In this document: one piece after another, positions 35,148-43,607 of the stretch | Numbering within the stretch: position 1 is the first letter of the stretch | How the letters are laid out: every line of letters starts with the position of its first letter | NCBI RefSeq assembly: GCF_023734115.1 | Contig: NZ_AP025737.1 | Location: 744,001-808,000 of the forward strand | Reading direction: 5' to 3' | Origin: Herbiconiux sp. L3-i23 | Lineage (GTDB): Bacteria > Actinomycetota > Actinomycetes > Actinomycetales > Microbacteriaceae | DNA length: 64,000 nucleotides | Translations under genes and position numbers: made by a program | The notes under the pieces: generated by a model | Told to the model about the DNA's origin: nothing | The model's input: only the letters and a program-made list of their open reading frames with translations | The model's database searches: none

Positions 35148-36629
35148 GTGGGGAATGCCAGACTCGGAGGCGTGAGCGGAACGGACGCGGTCATCGTCGG
35201 GGCCGGGCCCAACGGCTTGGCCGCCGCGGTGACCCTCGCTCGCGCCGGGCTCGGTGTGACGGTCTTCGAGCGCGGTCCCGTCATCGGCGGCGGGGCGCGC
35301 ACCGCCGAGACGACGCTGCCGGGCTTCCTGCACGACGTCTGTTCCGCCGTGCATCCGATGGCGTTCGCGTCGCCGTTCTTCCAGCAGTTCGGCCTGAGCG
35401 AGCGAATCCCGTTCGTCGTGCCCGAGCTCTCCTACGCTCAGCCGCTCGACGGGGGCAGGGCCGGTCTCGCCTATCGCGACATCGATGCGACGGCCGAGGC
35501 GCTCGGACGCGACGGGGCAGCGTGGCGGAGCATCTTCGCCCCGCTCGTCGCGCGTCAGCAGGCGCTCGCCGAGGTGACCGGCAGCGCGCTGGTGCGCGCG
35601 GTCGAGCATCCGATCGTCACCGCGCTGTTCGGACTGCGCGCCCTCGAGCAGGGCAGCCCCGCCTGGAACCTCCGGTGGCGGGAGGACATCGCTCCGGCCC
35701 TGCTGTCGGGCGTCATGACCCACGCGGTGCAACCGATGCCGACTCTCGGCTCGGCGGCCACCGGGCTCGCGCTCGCGACCTACGCGCACGGCGAGGGATG
35801 GCCGATCCCGATCGGCGGCAGCCGCAGCATCGTCGACGCGCTCGCCGCCGACCTCCTCGCCCACGGCGGCCGCATCGAGACGAGCACCGAGGTGACGGCC
35901 ATCGACGAACTGCCGCGGCACCGGGTGGCCCTCTTCGACACCAGCGCCCGCGGCATGGTCCGCATCGCGCGACGCCGGTTCCCGACGCGGTACGCCGACC
36001 GCATCCGTCGTGTCCGCTTCGGCAACGCGGCCGCCAAGGTCGACTTCGCCCTATCCGATCCGGTGCCGTGGCGTCGGCCCGAGCTCGCCGGGGCCGGCAC
36101 CTTCCACATCGGCGGCACCCGTGCCGAACTCGCACGTAGCGAGCGCGACGTCGCGAGGGGACGCCACCCCGTCGACCCCTACGTGCTCGCCTCGCAACCG
36201 ACCGCCTTCGATCCGACGCGTGCTCCCGAGGGCCGGCACGTGCTCTGGGCCTACACCCACGTGCCCGCCGGATCGACCGCAGACCCCACCGAGGCGATCA
36301 TCCGCCAGGTCGAACGTTTCGCGCCCGGGTTCCGCGACACGATCCTCGCCTCGACGAGCAGTAGCGCGGCGGACATCGAGGTGTACAACCCCAACTACGT
36401 CGACGGCGACATCGCCTCGGGGGCGGGTGACTTCGGTCAGTTGCTCGCGCGTCCCGTGGTGTCGTGGACGCCGTGGAGGACGCCGGCGAAAGGCGTGTAC
36501 CTCGCATCGGCCTCGGCCTCACCCGGGCCGGGCGTGCACGGGATGGCCGGCTGGCACGCGGCCCTGACCGCACTGCGGGACGAGTTCGGGATGACCACAG
36601 CGCCGTCGCTGGCGCCGGAGAGGAGCTGA
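35148..36629 (+). CDS. FAD-dependent oxidoreductase (phytoene-desaturase-like, COG1233)
   Basis: 493 residues from GTG at 35148 with GGAGAA 8 bases upstream; GTG at 35172 is an alternative. The dinucleotide-binding motif AVIVGAGPNGLAAAVTLARAG starts near residue 14, followed by the acidic strand end VFERGP. The C-terminal PGPGVHGMAGWHAA is the FAD-closing motif of the carotenoid-dehydrogenase/amine-oxidase clan. There is no crtB or crtE nearby, so a carotenoid role is not supported; many relatives are uncharacterised. It is followed 3 bases later by an SRPBCC protein, so the two are one operon. Confidence 0.88.
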   Translation: MGNARLGGVSGTDAVIVGAGPNGLAAAVTLARAGLGVTVFERGPVIGGGARTAETTLPGFLHDVCSAVHPMAFASPFFQQFGLSERIPFVVPELSYAQPLDGGRAGLAYRDIDATAEALGRDGAAWRSIFAPLVARQQALAEVTGSALVRAVEHPIVTALFGLRALEQGSPAWNLRWREDIAPALLSGVMTHAVQPMPTLGSAATGLALATYAHGEGWPIPIGGSRSIVDALAADLLAHGGRIETSTEVTAIDELPRHRVALFDTSARGMVRIARRRFPTRYADRIRRVRFGNAAAKVDFALSDPVPWRRPELAGAGTFHIGGTRAELARSERDVARGRHPVDPYVLASQPTAFDPTRAPEGRHVLWAYTHVPAGSTADPTEAIIRQVERFAPGFRDTILASTSSSAADIEVYNPNYVDGDIASGAGDFGQLLARPVVSWTPWRTPAKGVYLASASASPGPGVHGMAGWHAALTALRDEFGMTTAPSLAPERS

Positions 36630-36632
36630 TCC

Positions 36633-37076
36633 GTGGCGACCAACACCGCATACATCGACGCCGCACCGGAAGCGGTGTTCGTCGTGCTCGGCGACGGCTG
36701 GCTCTACCCGAACTGGGTGGTCGGGGCCTCGCGGATGCGCGACGTCGACGAGTCGTGGCCGTCCGAGGGTGCGAAGCTGCACCACTCGTTCGGGACCTGG
36801 CCGGTCCTGCTCGACGACAACACCGAGATGCTCGAGTGGGATCCGCCGCGCCGAGCGGTGCTGCAGGCGAGGGGGTGGCCGATCGGCGAGGCACGGGTCG
36901 TGATCCGCGTCCAGGCGAGGGGCGCCGGTTGCGTCGTCCGCATCGACGAGGACGCCGCGGAGGGGCCCGGACGTCTGGTGCCGAAGGTGATCCGCGACCT
37001 CGGCCTGCGTCTGCGCAACCGCGAGACGCTGCATCGCCTCGCCTACCTCGTCGAGGGCGGCGCCGCGAAGCGCTGA
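36633..37076 (+). CDS. SRPBCC-family (START-like) protein
   Basis: 147 residues from GTG with GGAGAGGAG upstream. The fold is suggested by the N-terminal strand TAYIDAAPEAVFVVLGDGWLYPNWV and the long C-terminal helix RNRETLHRLAYLVEGG. These small proteins bind hydrophobic ligands in a deep pocket. Close coupling with the FAD oxidoreductase suggests a shared lipophilic substrate (inference). The stop codon lies inside a hairpin shared with the convergent FBP gene. Confidence 0.8.
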   Translation: MATNTAYIDAAPEAVFVVLGDGWLYPNWVVGASRMRDVDESWPSEGAKLHHSFGTWPVLLDDNTEMLEWDPPRRAVLQARGWPIGEARVVIRVQARGAGCVVRIDEDAAEGPGRLVPKVIRDLGLRLRNRETLHRLAYLVEGGAAKR

Positions 37077-37098
37077 GCGCGAGGCCGGCCGCGCTCAG
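37073..37098. terminator. Short bidirectional hairpin overlapping two stop codons
   Basis: CTGAGCGCG (37073-37081) pairs with CGCGCTCAG (37090-37098) across an 8-base loop. The stem contains the TGA stops of both the SRPBCC gene (plus) and the FBP gene (minus). No T-tract; a compact convergent terminator is likely. Confidence 0.5.
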
Positions 37099-37586
37099 AC
37101 CGCGAGCACGGAGGAGGTGAACGCGGCGAGGCGAGTGCGCAGGGTGCTGATGCGGCGCTCCACGATCTCGGCCGGATCGGGCTGCATGTCCTGCTTCGGC
37201 GGTACCCGTCTGATCGTCAACGAGCAGGCGAGGTCGGCGCAGATGTAGGTGCCGACGGTGTTGCCCTCGCGTCCGGCGTCGCCCGCGCGCGGCGCCGAGA
37301 ACAGCGACACCTGGTTGGCGGGCTGCGGGGTGTGGCAGAGCGAGCACATGGCGGCGAACCCGCCCCGCATCGGCGATTCGGCGGCACGCAGCACCATGCC
37401 GACCGCTCGCTCGTCGCGCCACTGCACGATGTAGCCGCGCTGCAGTGCTCGCGGGTCGCGCCAGCCGAGGTATTCGCGCTCGTCCCAGAGCACCTCGTGC
37501 AGGCCGGGGAGCGTGGCCCTGTTCGCTTCGCCCTGCGTCGCGTTCACGAAGGAGCTTCGGATCTCGGATTCGGTGAGGGGTCGCAT
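37095..37586 (-). CDS. FBP-domain treble-clef zinc-finger protein
   Basis: 163 residues from ATG. It resembles the FBP (fibronectin-binding/FusB) C-terminal treble-clef zinc-finger family: Cys81-x2-Cys84 (CSLC) and Cys116-x4-Cys121 (CADLAC), with YIVQWRDERAVGMVLRAAE before them. FusB-type proteins bind elongation factor G and rescue it from fusidic acid; actinobacterial single-domain members are not well studied. It starts 9 bases after the TMEM175-like gene stops, so they share a transcript. Confidence 0.82.
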   Translation of the reverse strand: MRPLTESEIRSSFVNATQGEANRATLPGLHEVLWDEREYLGWRDPRALQRGYIVQWRDERAVGMVLRAAESPMRGGFAAMCSLCHTPQPANQVSLFSAPRAGDAGREGNTVGTYICADLACSLTIRRVPPKQDMQPDPAEIVERRISTLRTRLAAFTSSVLAV

Positions 37587-37595
37587 CGTCGCCGC

Positions 37596-38258
37596 TCAGC
37601 CTACGTCGCGCTGCCCGGGAAGAAGCCGTTCGAGGAGCGAGCCGACGGGCCCGGCGAGCAGCAGCACGAAGAGCGACCAGTAGTTGACGTCGGTCGCGAG
37701 CACGCCGATCAGCAGGGCGAGCGCGAACAGGGACGTGATCGTGACGCTGCCGATGAGCACCCGCCTCGTCACGGGGTTCTCGGGCGCCTCGATGTCGCTG
37801 TTGCGGTGGATCAGGAAAGTCATGATCGTGAGCAGCGCACTGCTCAGCAGCATCGTGCCGATGTAGAACCCCACCGTGAAGTGCGACGGCTCGAATTCGG
37901 CCGTCATCGCCGTCGGCAGGGGCAGGACCACGATGGTGAACGCCCACGCGACACTCAGCAGGGCGAGCCGGCCGGTGTACGCCCGGACGTGTTCGAAGAG
38001 CTGGTGGTGGGCGTACCAGAGCCGCGAGATCACGAGGAAGCTGATCCCGAACCCGAACACCTCGGGCCAGTTGTCGGCGAAGAACTCGGCGGGGGATCGT
38101 CCGTCGCTCGCCGACTCGGGGACGAGGTCGACGAGCGGCAGGATCAGCAGCGTGATCGCGATCGCGGCGATGGCGTCGGTGAAGAACACGACACGGTCGA
38201 GCCCACGGGAGGAGGCGTACGCCTCGCGGTGCGACCTGGTGCGGGGCTCGCTCGGCAT
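37596..38258 (-). CDS. TMEM175-family (DUF1211) membrane protein, putative potassium channel
   Basis: 220 residues from ATG at 38258. Six hydrophobic segments are visible. The family signature R-x3-F(S/T)D is present in the first (DRVVFFTDAIAAIAITLLIL, residues 21-40), followed by the conserved HHQLFEHV in the second/third loop. Bacterial TMEM175 proteins are tetrameric potassium-permeable channels with a single such repeat. No good ribosome-binding site precedes 38258; in-frame ATG codons at 38294 and further upstream are possible but would add a poor-looking N-terminus. Co-transcribed with the FBP gene. Confidence 0.85.
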   Translation of the reverse strand: MPSEPRTRSHREAYASSRGLDRVVFFTDAIAAIAITLLILPLVDLVPESASDGRSPAEFFADNWPEVFGFGISFLVISRLWYAHHQLFEHVRAYTGRLALLSVAWAFTIVVLPLPTAMTAEFEPSHFTVGFYIGTMLLSSALLTIMTFLIHRNSDIEAPENPVTRRVLIGSVTITSLFALALLIGVLATDVNYWSLFVLLLAGPVGSLLERLLPGQRDVG

Positions 38259-38398
38259 CCCACAAGCAAACCATGAGCGGCTCGCCGCGCACATCCCGCC
38301 CCGCTCACCCGTCATCAGCGGACACCGGGATCGTGACATCGGACATCGGGAAGAATCGACGGGTGGGTACGAGCGTCGCCCACCGAGAGGACACCCCG

Positions 38399-39907
38399 AT
38401 GAGTCATTCCGTCGATGCGCTGCGCGCGGATCTCGAGAGCGCGGGCTTCGACGTCGACGCCATCCGCGCACTGTGGGGGGACGATGCCGATGCGGCACTC
38501 GCCCGGGGCAACCGCATTCCCGCCCGCCGCGTGCTCGACCGCAGCGAACCGACACCGCTCGCGACTCTCGCCCGGCTCTTCGTGCTCGGGCTGCCGGTGG
38601 GCGAGCAGGCCGCGCGTGCGGCGCTGCCGTCTCTCGGGCTGGACGGTGCGGTCGCCCTCGGCCTCGTCGCGGTCGACCATGCCGTGGCTCACCCGCGGCT
38701 CGACCTGCGCCCGTATGCGTTCATCGACGGCGAGGGCGCCGGCACATGGTGGATCGCCTCCGACCTCGGCGAGATCGCCCTCGGTCGCGAACTGCCCGAG
38801 GCGCACGTGCTCGGCGTGGGCGGTGCATCGTTGACGCTCGCCGGGCTCCAGCTTCCGCGTCCGGCGAGACGGGTGCTCGATCTCGGGACCGGCTCCGGGA
38901 TCCAGGCCCTGCACGCCTCCCGTTACGCGGACGACGTGGTCGCGACCGACATCTCCGAACGTGCGGCGGGGCTCGCCCGGCTCACGGGCGGACTGAACAA
39001 GGTCGCGCTCGACGTCCGGGTCGGCGATCTGTTCGCGCCGGTCGCGGGGGAGCGCTTCGACCGGGTGATCTCGAACCCGCCGTTCGTTATCACCCCGCGG
39101 GTCGGCGGCATCCCCGCCTACGAGTACCGCGACGGCGGCATGGTCGGCGACGGCATCGTCGAAGCCGTGATCCGCGGATTGCCCGACGTGCTCGAGCCGG
39201 GCGGAATCGCCCAGCTGCTCGGCAACTGGGAGTACCGCGGTCGCGAGCAGGGCCTCGACCGCGTGCGTCGCTTCGTCGACGAGGCAGGGCTCGACGCCTG
39301 GGTGATCGAGCGCGAGCGGCAGGACCCGGCGCAGTACGCCGAGACCTGGATCCGCGACGGGGGCACGAGGCCCGGTGATCCCCGCTACGACGGCCTGCTC
39401 GAGGCGTGGCTCGACGACTTCGAGGAGCGGGGCGTGACCGCGGTCGGGTTCGGCTACCTGCTGCTGCGCCGCCCATCCGACGGTCACGGGGTCACGCTGC
39501 GTCGATACGAGGTGCTTCCCGACGCGCTCGGAGCCAATCCCACAGGTCTCGGCGCTCACCTCGGCGCGAGCCTCGACGGGCACGACTGGCAGGCGGCTCG
39601 CGATGACGGCGAGTTGCGGCACGCGCGCCTGCAGGTCGCGCCCGACGTCACCGAGCAGCGGCACCTGTGGCCGGGCGACGAGCATCCCGCCGCGATGGAT
39701 CTGCGCCAGGGCGGCGGATTCGGGCGGACGATGCCGCTCGACACCGCCCTCGCCGGCTTCGTCGGCGCCTGCGACGGCGAGCTCAGCGTCGGCCAGATCG
39801 TCGCGGCGCTCGCCGACCTGCTCGAGGTCGACGAGGCCGAGCTCGCCGCCGAGCTGCTGCCGAAGGTCCGCCGACTGCTCGGCGACGCGATGCTGCTGCC
39901 CGCCTGA
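38399..39907 (+). CDS. SAM-dependent methyltransferase with N-terminal winged-helix-like domain
   Basis: 502 residues from ATG with GAGAGGA upstream. Residues 1-140 form a helical, winged-helix-like region. The class I methyltransferase core has motif I DLGTGSG at 161-167 and NPPF at 226-229 (VISNPPFVITP). An N/DPPF/Y motif points to methylation of a base or amide nitrogen, as in RlmG- or HemK-like enzymes; rRNA or protein is the likely target. The C-terminal ~150 residues are an actinobacterial extension with LPLDTALAGFVGACDG...VGQIVAALADLL, which also looks winged-helix-like. Confidence 0.88.
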   Translation: MSHSVDALRADLESAGFDVDAIRALWGDDADAALARGNRIPARRVLDRSEPTPLATLARLFVLGLPVGEQAARAALPSLGLDGAVALGLVAVDHAVAHPRLDLRPYAFIDGEGAGTWWIASDLGEIALGRELPEAHVLGVGGASLTLAGLQLPRPARRVLDLGTGSGIQALHASRYADDVVATDISERAAGLARLTGGLNKVALDVRVGDLFAPVAGERFDRVISNPPFVITPRVGGIPAYEYRDGGMVGDGIVEAVIRGLPDVLEPGGIAQLLGNWEYRGREQGLDRVRRFVDEAGLDAWVIERERQDPAQYAETWIRDGGTRPGDPRYDGLLEAWLDDFEERGVTAVGFGYLLLRRPSDGHGVTLRRYEVLPDALGANPTGLGAHLGASLDGHDWQAARDDGELRHARLQVAPDVTEQRHLWPGDEHPAAMDLRQGGGFGRTMPLDTALAGFVGACDGELSVGQIVAALADLLEVDEAELAAELLPKVRRLLGDAMLLPA

Positions 39908-39940
39908 GCGCTCGCCCTTGCGATGAACGGCGGTCGCGGG

Positions 39941-40252
39941 TCAGTTCGAGCGCGCGTGCCCCGGGAACTCGGATCCGCCGAGGTCGAGGTCGTCAGGGTC
40001 GACCTCGATCTCGCCGACATCGTCGGGTCCGCCGGTGCCGGGCAGGGTCTTCACCCTCTCGTCGTCGACGTCGCTGTGGGTCGCGGGAGCGTCGGCCCCG
40101 GCGCCGGACGACGCCTGCTTGGCGGCCGTCTCGGTCTCGCTGGCGGGGGAGTAGGCGACGTCCTTCTCGTCGAGGTCCTTCTCGGCGTGCTGTTCGACGC
40201 CCTCCTCGTTCGAATGGTCTGCCTGGAGATCCTCTGCGTTCCCGTGAGTCAT
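39941..40252 (-). CDS. Small acidic, probably disordered protein
   Basis: 103 residues, rich in Asp, Glu, Ala and Gly, with no hydrophobic core and no cysteine. N-terminus MTHGNAEDLQADHSNEEGVEQ. No family recognised. It starts 10 bases after the GNAT gene ends, so it is the second gene of a two-gene unit. Confidence 0.6.
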   Translation of the reverse strand: MTHGNAEDLQADHSNEEGVEQHAEKDLDEKDVAYSPASETETAAKQASSGAGADAPATHSDVDDERVKTLPGTGGPDDVGEIEVDPDDLDLGGSEFPGHARSN

Positions 40253-40262
40253 GCCCGCCACG

Positions 40263-40772
40263 CTAAGCGCGCGGGATGTGCGTCCGCTCCGCTCGACCCG
40301 TGGGTTCCCCGGGCGCACCGAGCCCCCGTTCGTAGCAGACCGAGATCGGTGAGCCGATGTAGGAGCCGAACGGATCGATCGACCTGTACCCCTCGCGCTC
40401 GTAGAACCGGATCGCGTCGGGCTGTTCCGTGCCGGTCTCGAGTCGCAGGGTGCTCCAGCCGCGGCGCAGCGCCTCGGCTTCGAGCTCGCGGAGGATCGCC
40501 GTCGAGACCCCGGAGCCGCGGTTCTCGGGGCGCACGTACATGCGTTTGATCTCCGCGCTCGTCTCGTCGAGCCGACGGAGCCCGCCGCAGCCGGCGGCCG
40601 CTCCGTCGTCCACGCGGGCGACGAGGAAGAAGTCGATGTCGGCCGCCGACGGCGCAGTGCCGGGCTCGTGGTCGGAGCGGCCGTAGCGGGAGTCGAGCTC
40701 GGCGCGCTGCGCGGCGCGCAGCGCAGCGGCATCGACGTCGTCCCACGGGGCGGGGTGCAGCGAGATCGGCAT
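40263..40772 (-). CDS. GNAT-family N-acetyltransferase
   Basis: 169 residues from ATG at 40772. The GNAT fold is clear: acetyl-CoA pyrophosphate loop RPENRGSGVSTAIL (an R/Q-x2-G-x-G/S type), then the AEALRRGWSTLRLETG strand and IRFYEREGYRSID. Substrate unknown. A CAGAAT hexamer 6 bases before the ATG could be a leaderless -10. Followed by the small acidic protein. Confidence 0.88.
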   Translation of the reverse strand: MPISLHPAPWDDVDAAALRAAQRAELDSRYGRSDHEPGTAPSAADIDFFLVARVDDGAAAGCGGLRRLDETSAEIKRMYVRPENRGSGVSTAILRELEAEALRRGWSTLRLETGTEQPDAIRFYEREGYRSIDPFGSYIGSPISVCYERGLGAPGEPTGRAERTHIPRA

Positions 40773-40808
40773 GCCGCCATTCTGTCCGAGTCTGCGACAC
40801 TGCTGTTC

Positions 40809-41096
40809 GTGACTTCGATCCCCGCCCTCCTGCGTCTCGCGGAGGAACTCGCCGCGCACGGCGGTGCGGGGCTCGCGCTGATCGTCGTCGGCGCTGCGCT
40901 CGCGGGCCTCGGGATCGCGACGGTCGCCGTTCTGCGCGCCGCCGCCCGCGCTGCGCAGCGCGCGCTGCCGCCGGTGGTCGTCCGCGCCGGGCGGCCCGGG
41001 CGCGGCGACAGCGAGGAACCCGCGGTGCAGCATCGGCCGGATGCGCCGGGCAGACGTCTGCCCCGAGCGCCGGGGAGCATGCCCGCGACCGTGTGA
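40809..41096 (+). CDS. Small single-span membrane protein (DUF6412-like)
   Basis: 95 residues from GTG at 40809. One strong hydrophobic segment (about 20-42, GGAGLALIVVGAALAGLGIATVAVL) then an Arg/Ala/Pro-rich tail. Small proteins like this precede a YidC-type gene in Microbacteriaceae (recalled as DUF6412); I am not certain of the family name. It is followed 83 bases later by the broken yidC-like gene. Confidence 0.6.
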   Translation: MTSIPALLRLAEELAAHGGAGLALIVVGAALAGLGIATVAVLRAAARAAQRALPPVVVRAGRPGRGDSEEPAVQHRPDAPGRRLPRAPGSMPATV

Positions 41097-41179
41097 GGCC
41101 CTGTCCGAAGTGACGTCAGGAGAGCTGCGCGGTCGCCGCGACGACCCTTCCCTCTCTCCGACTTCCAAGGACTTCTCTC

Positions 41180-41934
41180 ATGGACCCGTTCACCTTCCCG
41201 CCCATCGCTGCGGTGCTCGACGTCGCCTACTCGGCGGTCGCGGCGCTCGCCGATCTGCTCGCTCCCTTCGCCGGGACGTCATCGGCAGCCGCGGCGATCG
41301 CCGTCACCACCATGCTGGTGCGGCTCGCGCTGCTGCCCGCGGGCATCGCCTCCGCCCGCTCCGCGGCGGCAGCACGCCGCATCGGTCCCCAGATCGCCGA
41401 CCTCCGCGCCCGCTTCGCGAAGAAGCCCGAGAAGCTCCAGCAGGAGCTCGCGGACCTCTACCGGCGCGAGGGGGCATCGCCGTTGTCCGGCTGCCTCCCG
41501 CTCGTCGCGCAGATCCCGGTCGTCGCCGTCGTCTACGCGTTGTTCACCCGGACGGACATCGGCGCGCACGCGAACGACCTGCTCGCCCATTCCGTCGCCG
41601 GCGTGCCGCTCGGGATGTCCCTCCCGCACTCGCTCCTCGTGGCGGCCGATCCGTGATCGGCGGTCGTGGCGGGGCTCGTGATCCTCGCGCTGCTCGTTCT
41701 CTCCGCCGAACTCAGTCGGGCGCTGATGCGGCGACAGGCGGCGCTCGCCCCCGCGGCGGTCGCGGTGCCCGGGGTGCCGGAGTGCCGGCGGGGCTGATGA
41801 CGGCTCTGCGCTTCACGCCGTACCTGTCGATCGTCGCCGCCGCGTTCGTCCCCTTCGCCGCGGCGATCTACATCGCGGTGTCGGCGGTGTGGGGAGCACT
41901 CGAACGGACGGTTCTCGCGCGACGGTTCGCGTGA
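41180..41934 (+). pseudogene. YidC/Oxa1-family membrane insertase paralog, disrupted
   Basis: The first 158 codons (ATG 41180, AAGGA upstream) encode a normal YidC/Oxa1 start: a hydrophobic entry, TTMLVRLALLPAGIASARSA, the cytoplasmic KKPEKLQQELADLYRREG hairpin and GCLPLVAQIPVVAVVYALF. The frame then hits TGA at 41654-41656. The same frame continues after it with another membrane segment (VVAGLVILALLVLSAEL) until TGA at 41795-41797. The last membrane segment (YLSIVAAAFVPFAAAIYIAV) lies in a frame shifted by a net -1 and runs to 41934. Two independent lesions argue for a decayed paralog; the essential yidC should be elsewhere. An ATG at 41797 overlaps the second stop. Confidence 0.78.
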
Positions 41935-41987
41935 TCCGAGGCGGCAACACACCGCCGGGGCGGTGCCACGTGCGAGCACGGCGAAGT

Positions 41988-41993
41988 TAGCCT
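41988..41993 (+). promoter_or_regulatory. -10 box of the DUF3097 gene (leaderless)
   Basis: TAGCCT exactly 6 bases before the GTG start, with no Shine-Dalgarno motif between them. Same geometry as mnmA and gatC. Confidence 0.5.
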
Positions 41994-41999
41994 CGATCG

Positions 42000-42842
42000 G
42001 TGGAATTCGACCGATACGGCAATGACGTCCTCGCCACCGACTGGCGTAAGCCGAAGGCGGCACCGCCCGCGATCGTCGAGGCCGCGAACGACCTCGTCGT
42101 CGAGCTGGCGGGCGACGGGTTCTGCGGCGCCGTGGTCGGGATCGAGGGACGCATGGTGCGTCTCGAGGACCGCCGCGGCAAGGTGCGCCTCTTCCCCCTC
42201 GGCCCGGGCTTCCTGCTCGAGGGGAAGCCGGTGGTGCTCAAGGCTCCTGCCGCGCTGAAGCCGAAGGGCGGGCGGATGGTGAGCGCCTCCGGGTCGATCG
42301 CGGTGACCGATGCGAAGGCCCGGGTCGCCCGCGCGAGCCGCATCTTCGTCGAGGGGCGGCACGACGCCGAGCTCGTCGAGAAGGTGTGGGGACACGACCT
42401 GCGCGTCGACGGCGTCGTCGTCGAATACCTCGAAGGGGTCGACCACCTGGAGGAGCTGCTCGCGCAGTTCAAGCCGCGTGCGGGCCGCCGGGTGGGTGTG
42501 CTCGTCGATCACCTGGTGCCGGGGTCGAAGGAGAGCCGGATCGCCGAGAAGGTCGCGAAGGGCCCGTGGGGGGCGGATGTGCTCGTCGTCGGGCATCCGT
42601 ACATCGACATCTGGCAGTCCGTGAAGCCGGCCCGGCTGGGGCTGAAGGCGTGGCCGGTGATCCCGAAGGGGACCGAGTGGAAGCACGGCATCTGCGAGGC
42701 GTTCCGTTGGCCGCACGCCGAGCAGGCCGACATCGCCCGTGCCTGGCAGCGCATCCTCTCCCGAGTCGACACCTACGCCGACCTCGAACCGGCCCTCCTC
42801 GGCCGGGTGGAACAACTCATCGACTTCGTCACCGCGGAGTAA
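42000..42842 (+). CDS. DUF3097-family protein
   Basis: 280 residues from GTG. Conserved actinobacterial family of unknown function. An N-terminal RNA/DNA-binding-like beta domain (about 30-90, VVGIEGRMVRLEDRRGKVRLFPLGPGF) is followed by a Toprim-like part with IFVEGRHDAELVEKVWG (about 115-131) and VGVLVDHLVPGSKESRIA (about 165-182). The Glu and Asp in those motifs sit where Toprim metal ligands would. A nucleic-acid role is inferred from this, not demonstrated. Its 3' end borders the palindromic repeat array. Confidence 0.88.
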   Translation: MEFDRYGNDVLATDWRKPKAAPPAIVEAANDLVVELAGDGFCGAVVGIEGRMVRLEDRRGKVRLFPLGPGFLLEGKPVVLKAPAALKPKGGRMVSASGSIAVTDAKARVARASRIFVEGRHDAELVEKVWGHDLRVDGVVVEYLEGVDHLEELLAQFKPRAGRRVGVLVDHLVPGSKESRIAEKVAKGPWGADVLVVGHPYIDIWQSVKPARLGLKAWPVIPKGTEWKHGICEAFRWPHAEQADIARAWQRILSRVDTYADLEPALLGRVEQLIDFVTAE

Positions 42843-42885
42843 CGCCGAGGGCGTTCGCGTCCACTCGCCAAGCGCTTAGGCCTCA

Positions 42886-43606
42886 CCCGGTCGTCGAGTA
42901 GGCGCGCCAGCGCCGTATCGAGACGGCTCGAGTAGCGAGGAACGTGCGTATCGAGAGCACTGCGCTGTGGTCTCGATGCGCTGCGCTTACTCGACGACCG
43001 GGTCAAAGCCCGCCCGTTGAGCGAAGCGATACGAAGGGGCCAGGCGCATCCCGGTCGTCGAGTAGGCGCGCCAGCGCCCTATCGAGAGCGCAGTTCCGGA
43101 CGTTGACGCCACGGTCTCGATGCGCTTCGCTTACTCGACCCGTCTCGATACGCTCCTTCGTCGCTACTCGACGACCGAGGTGAAGCCCGCCTGTTGGGCG
43201 AAGCGATACGAAGGCCGGTACCGACATCCCGGTCGTCGAGTAGGGCCGCCAGGCCCGTATCGAGGCGGCTCGAGTAAGCGAGGAACGAGCGCATCGAGAG
43301 CACGGCGCCCATGGTCTCGATGCGCTGCGCTTACTCGACCCGTCTCGATACGCTCCTTCGTCGCTACTCGACGACCGGGTTGGGGCCCGCCCGTTGAGCG
43401 CAGCGATACGGAGGGCACGAGTACCATCCGGTCGTCGAGTAGGGCCGCCAGGCCCGGATCGAGTCCCCCGCGCAAGCGTGCGCGGTGGGCCCAGGCTCGA
43501 GTAGCGAGGAACGAGCGTATCGAGAGCACCAGCGCCATGGTCTCGGTGCGCTTCGCTTACTCGACCCGTCTCGATACGCTCCTTCGTCGCTACTCGACGA
43601 CCGGGG
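42886..43606. repeat. Array of four palindromic repeat units with related linkers
   Basis: Four units begin (C)CCGGTCGTCGAGTAGG and end TCGACGACCG: 42886-43002, 43050-43177, 43228-43379 and 43428-43606. Inside are GCTCGAGTAGCGAGGAACG, GGTCTCGATGCG, TTACTCGACCCGTCTCGATA and the cTCCTTCGTCGCTACTCGACGACC close, so each unit can fold into long hairpins. The three linkers (43003-43049, 43178-43227, 43380-43427) are also related, all holding GCCCGCC-GTTG-GCGAAGCGATACGAAGG or a close variant. Unit length grows from 117 to 179 bases. Such GTCGAGTA-type palindromes are dispersed in Microbacteriaceae genomes (recalled, not searched). The array stops 2 bases before the HNH stop codon. Confidence 0.85.
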
Positions 43607-43607
43607 T

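Noticed and set aside
35148-36629. Carotenoid biosynthesis gene (crtI)
   Set aside because: The fold matches the clan, but no crtB, crtE or lycopene cyclase is near and the neighbours are unrelated.
42886-43606. CRISPR array
   Set aside because: Units are over 100 bases, palindromic, of variable length, and the linkers are themselves related rather than unique. No cas genes nearby.
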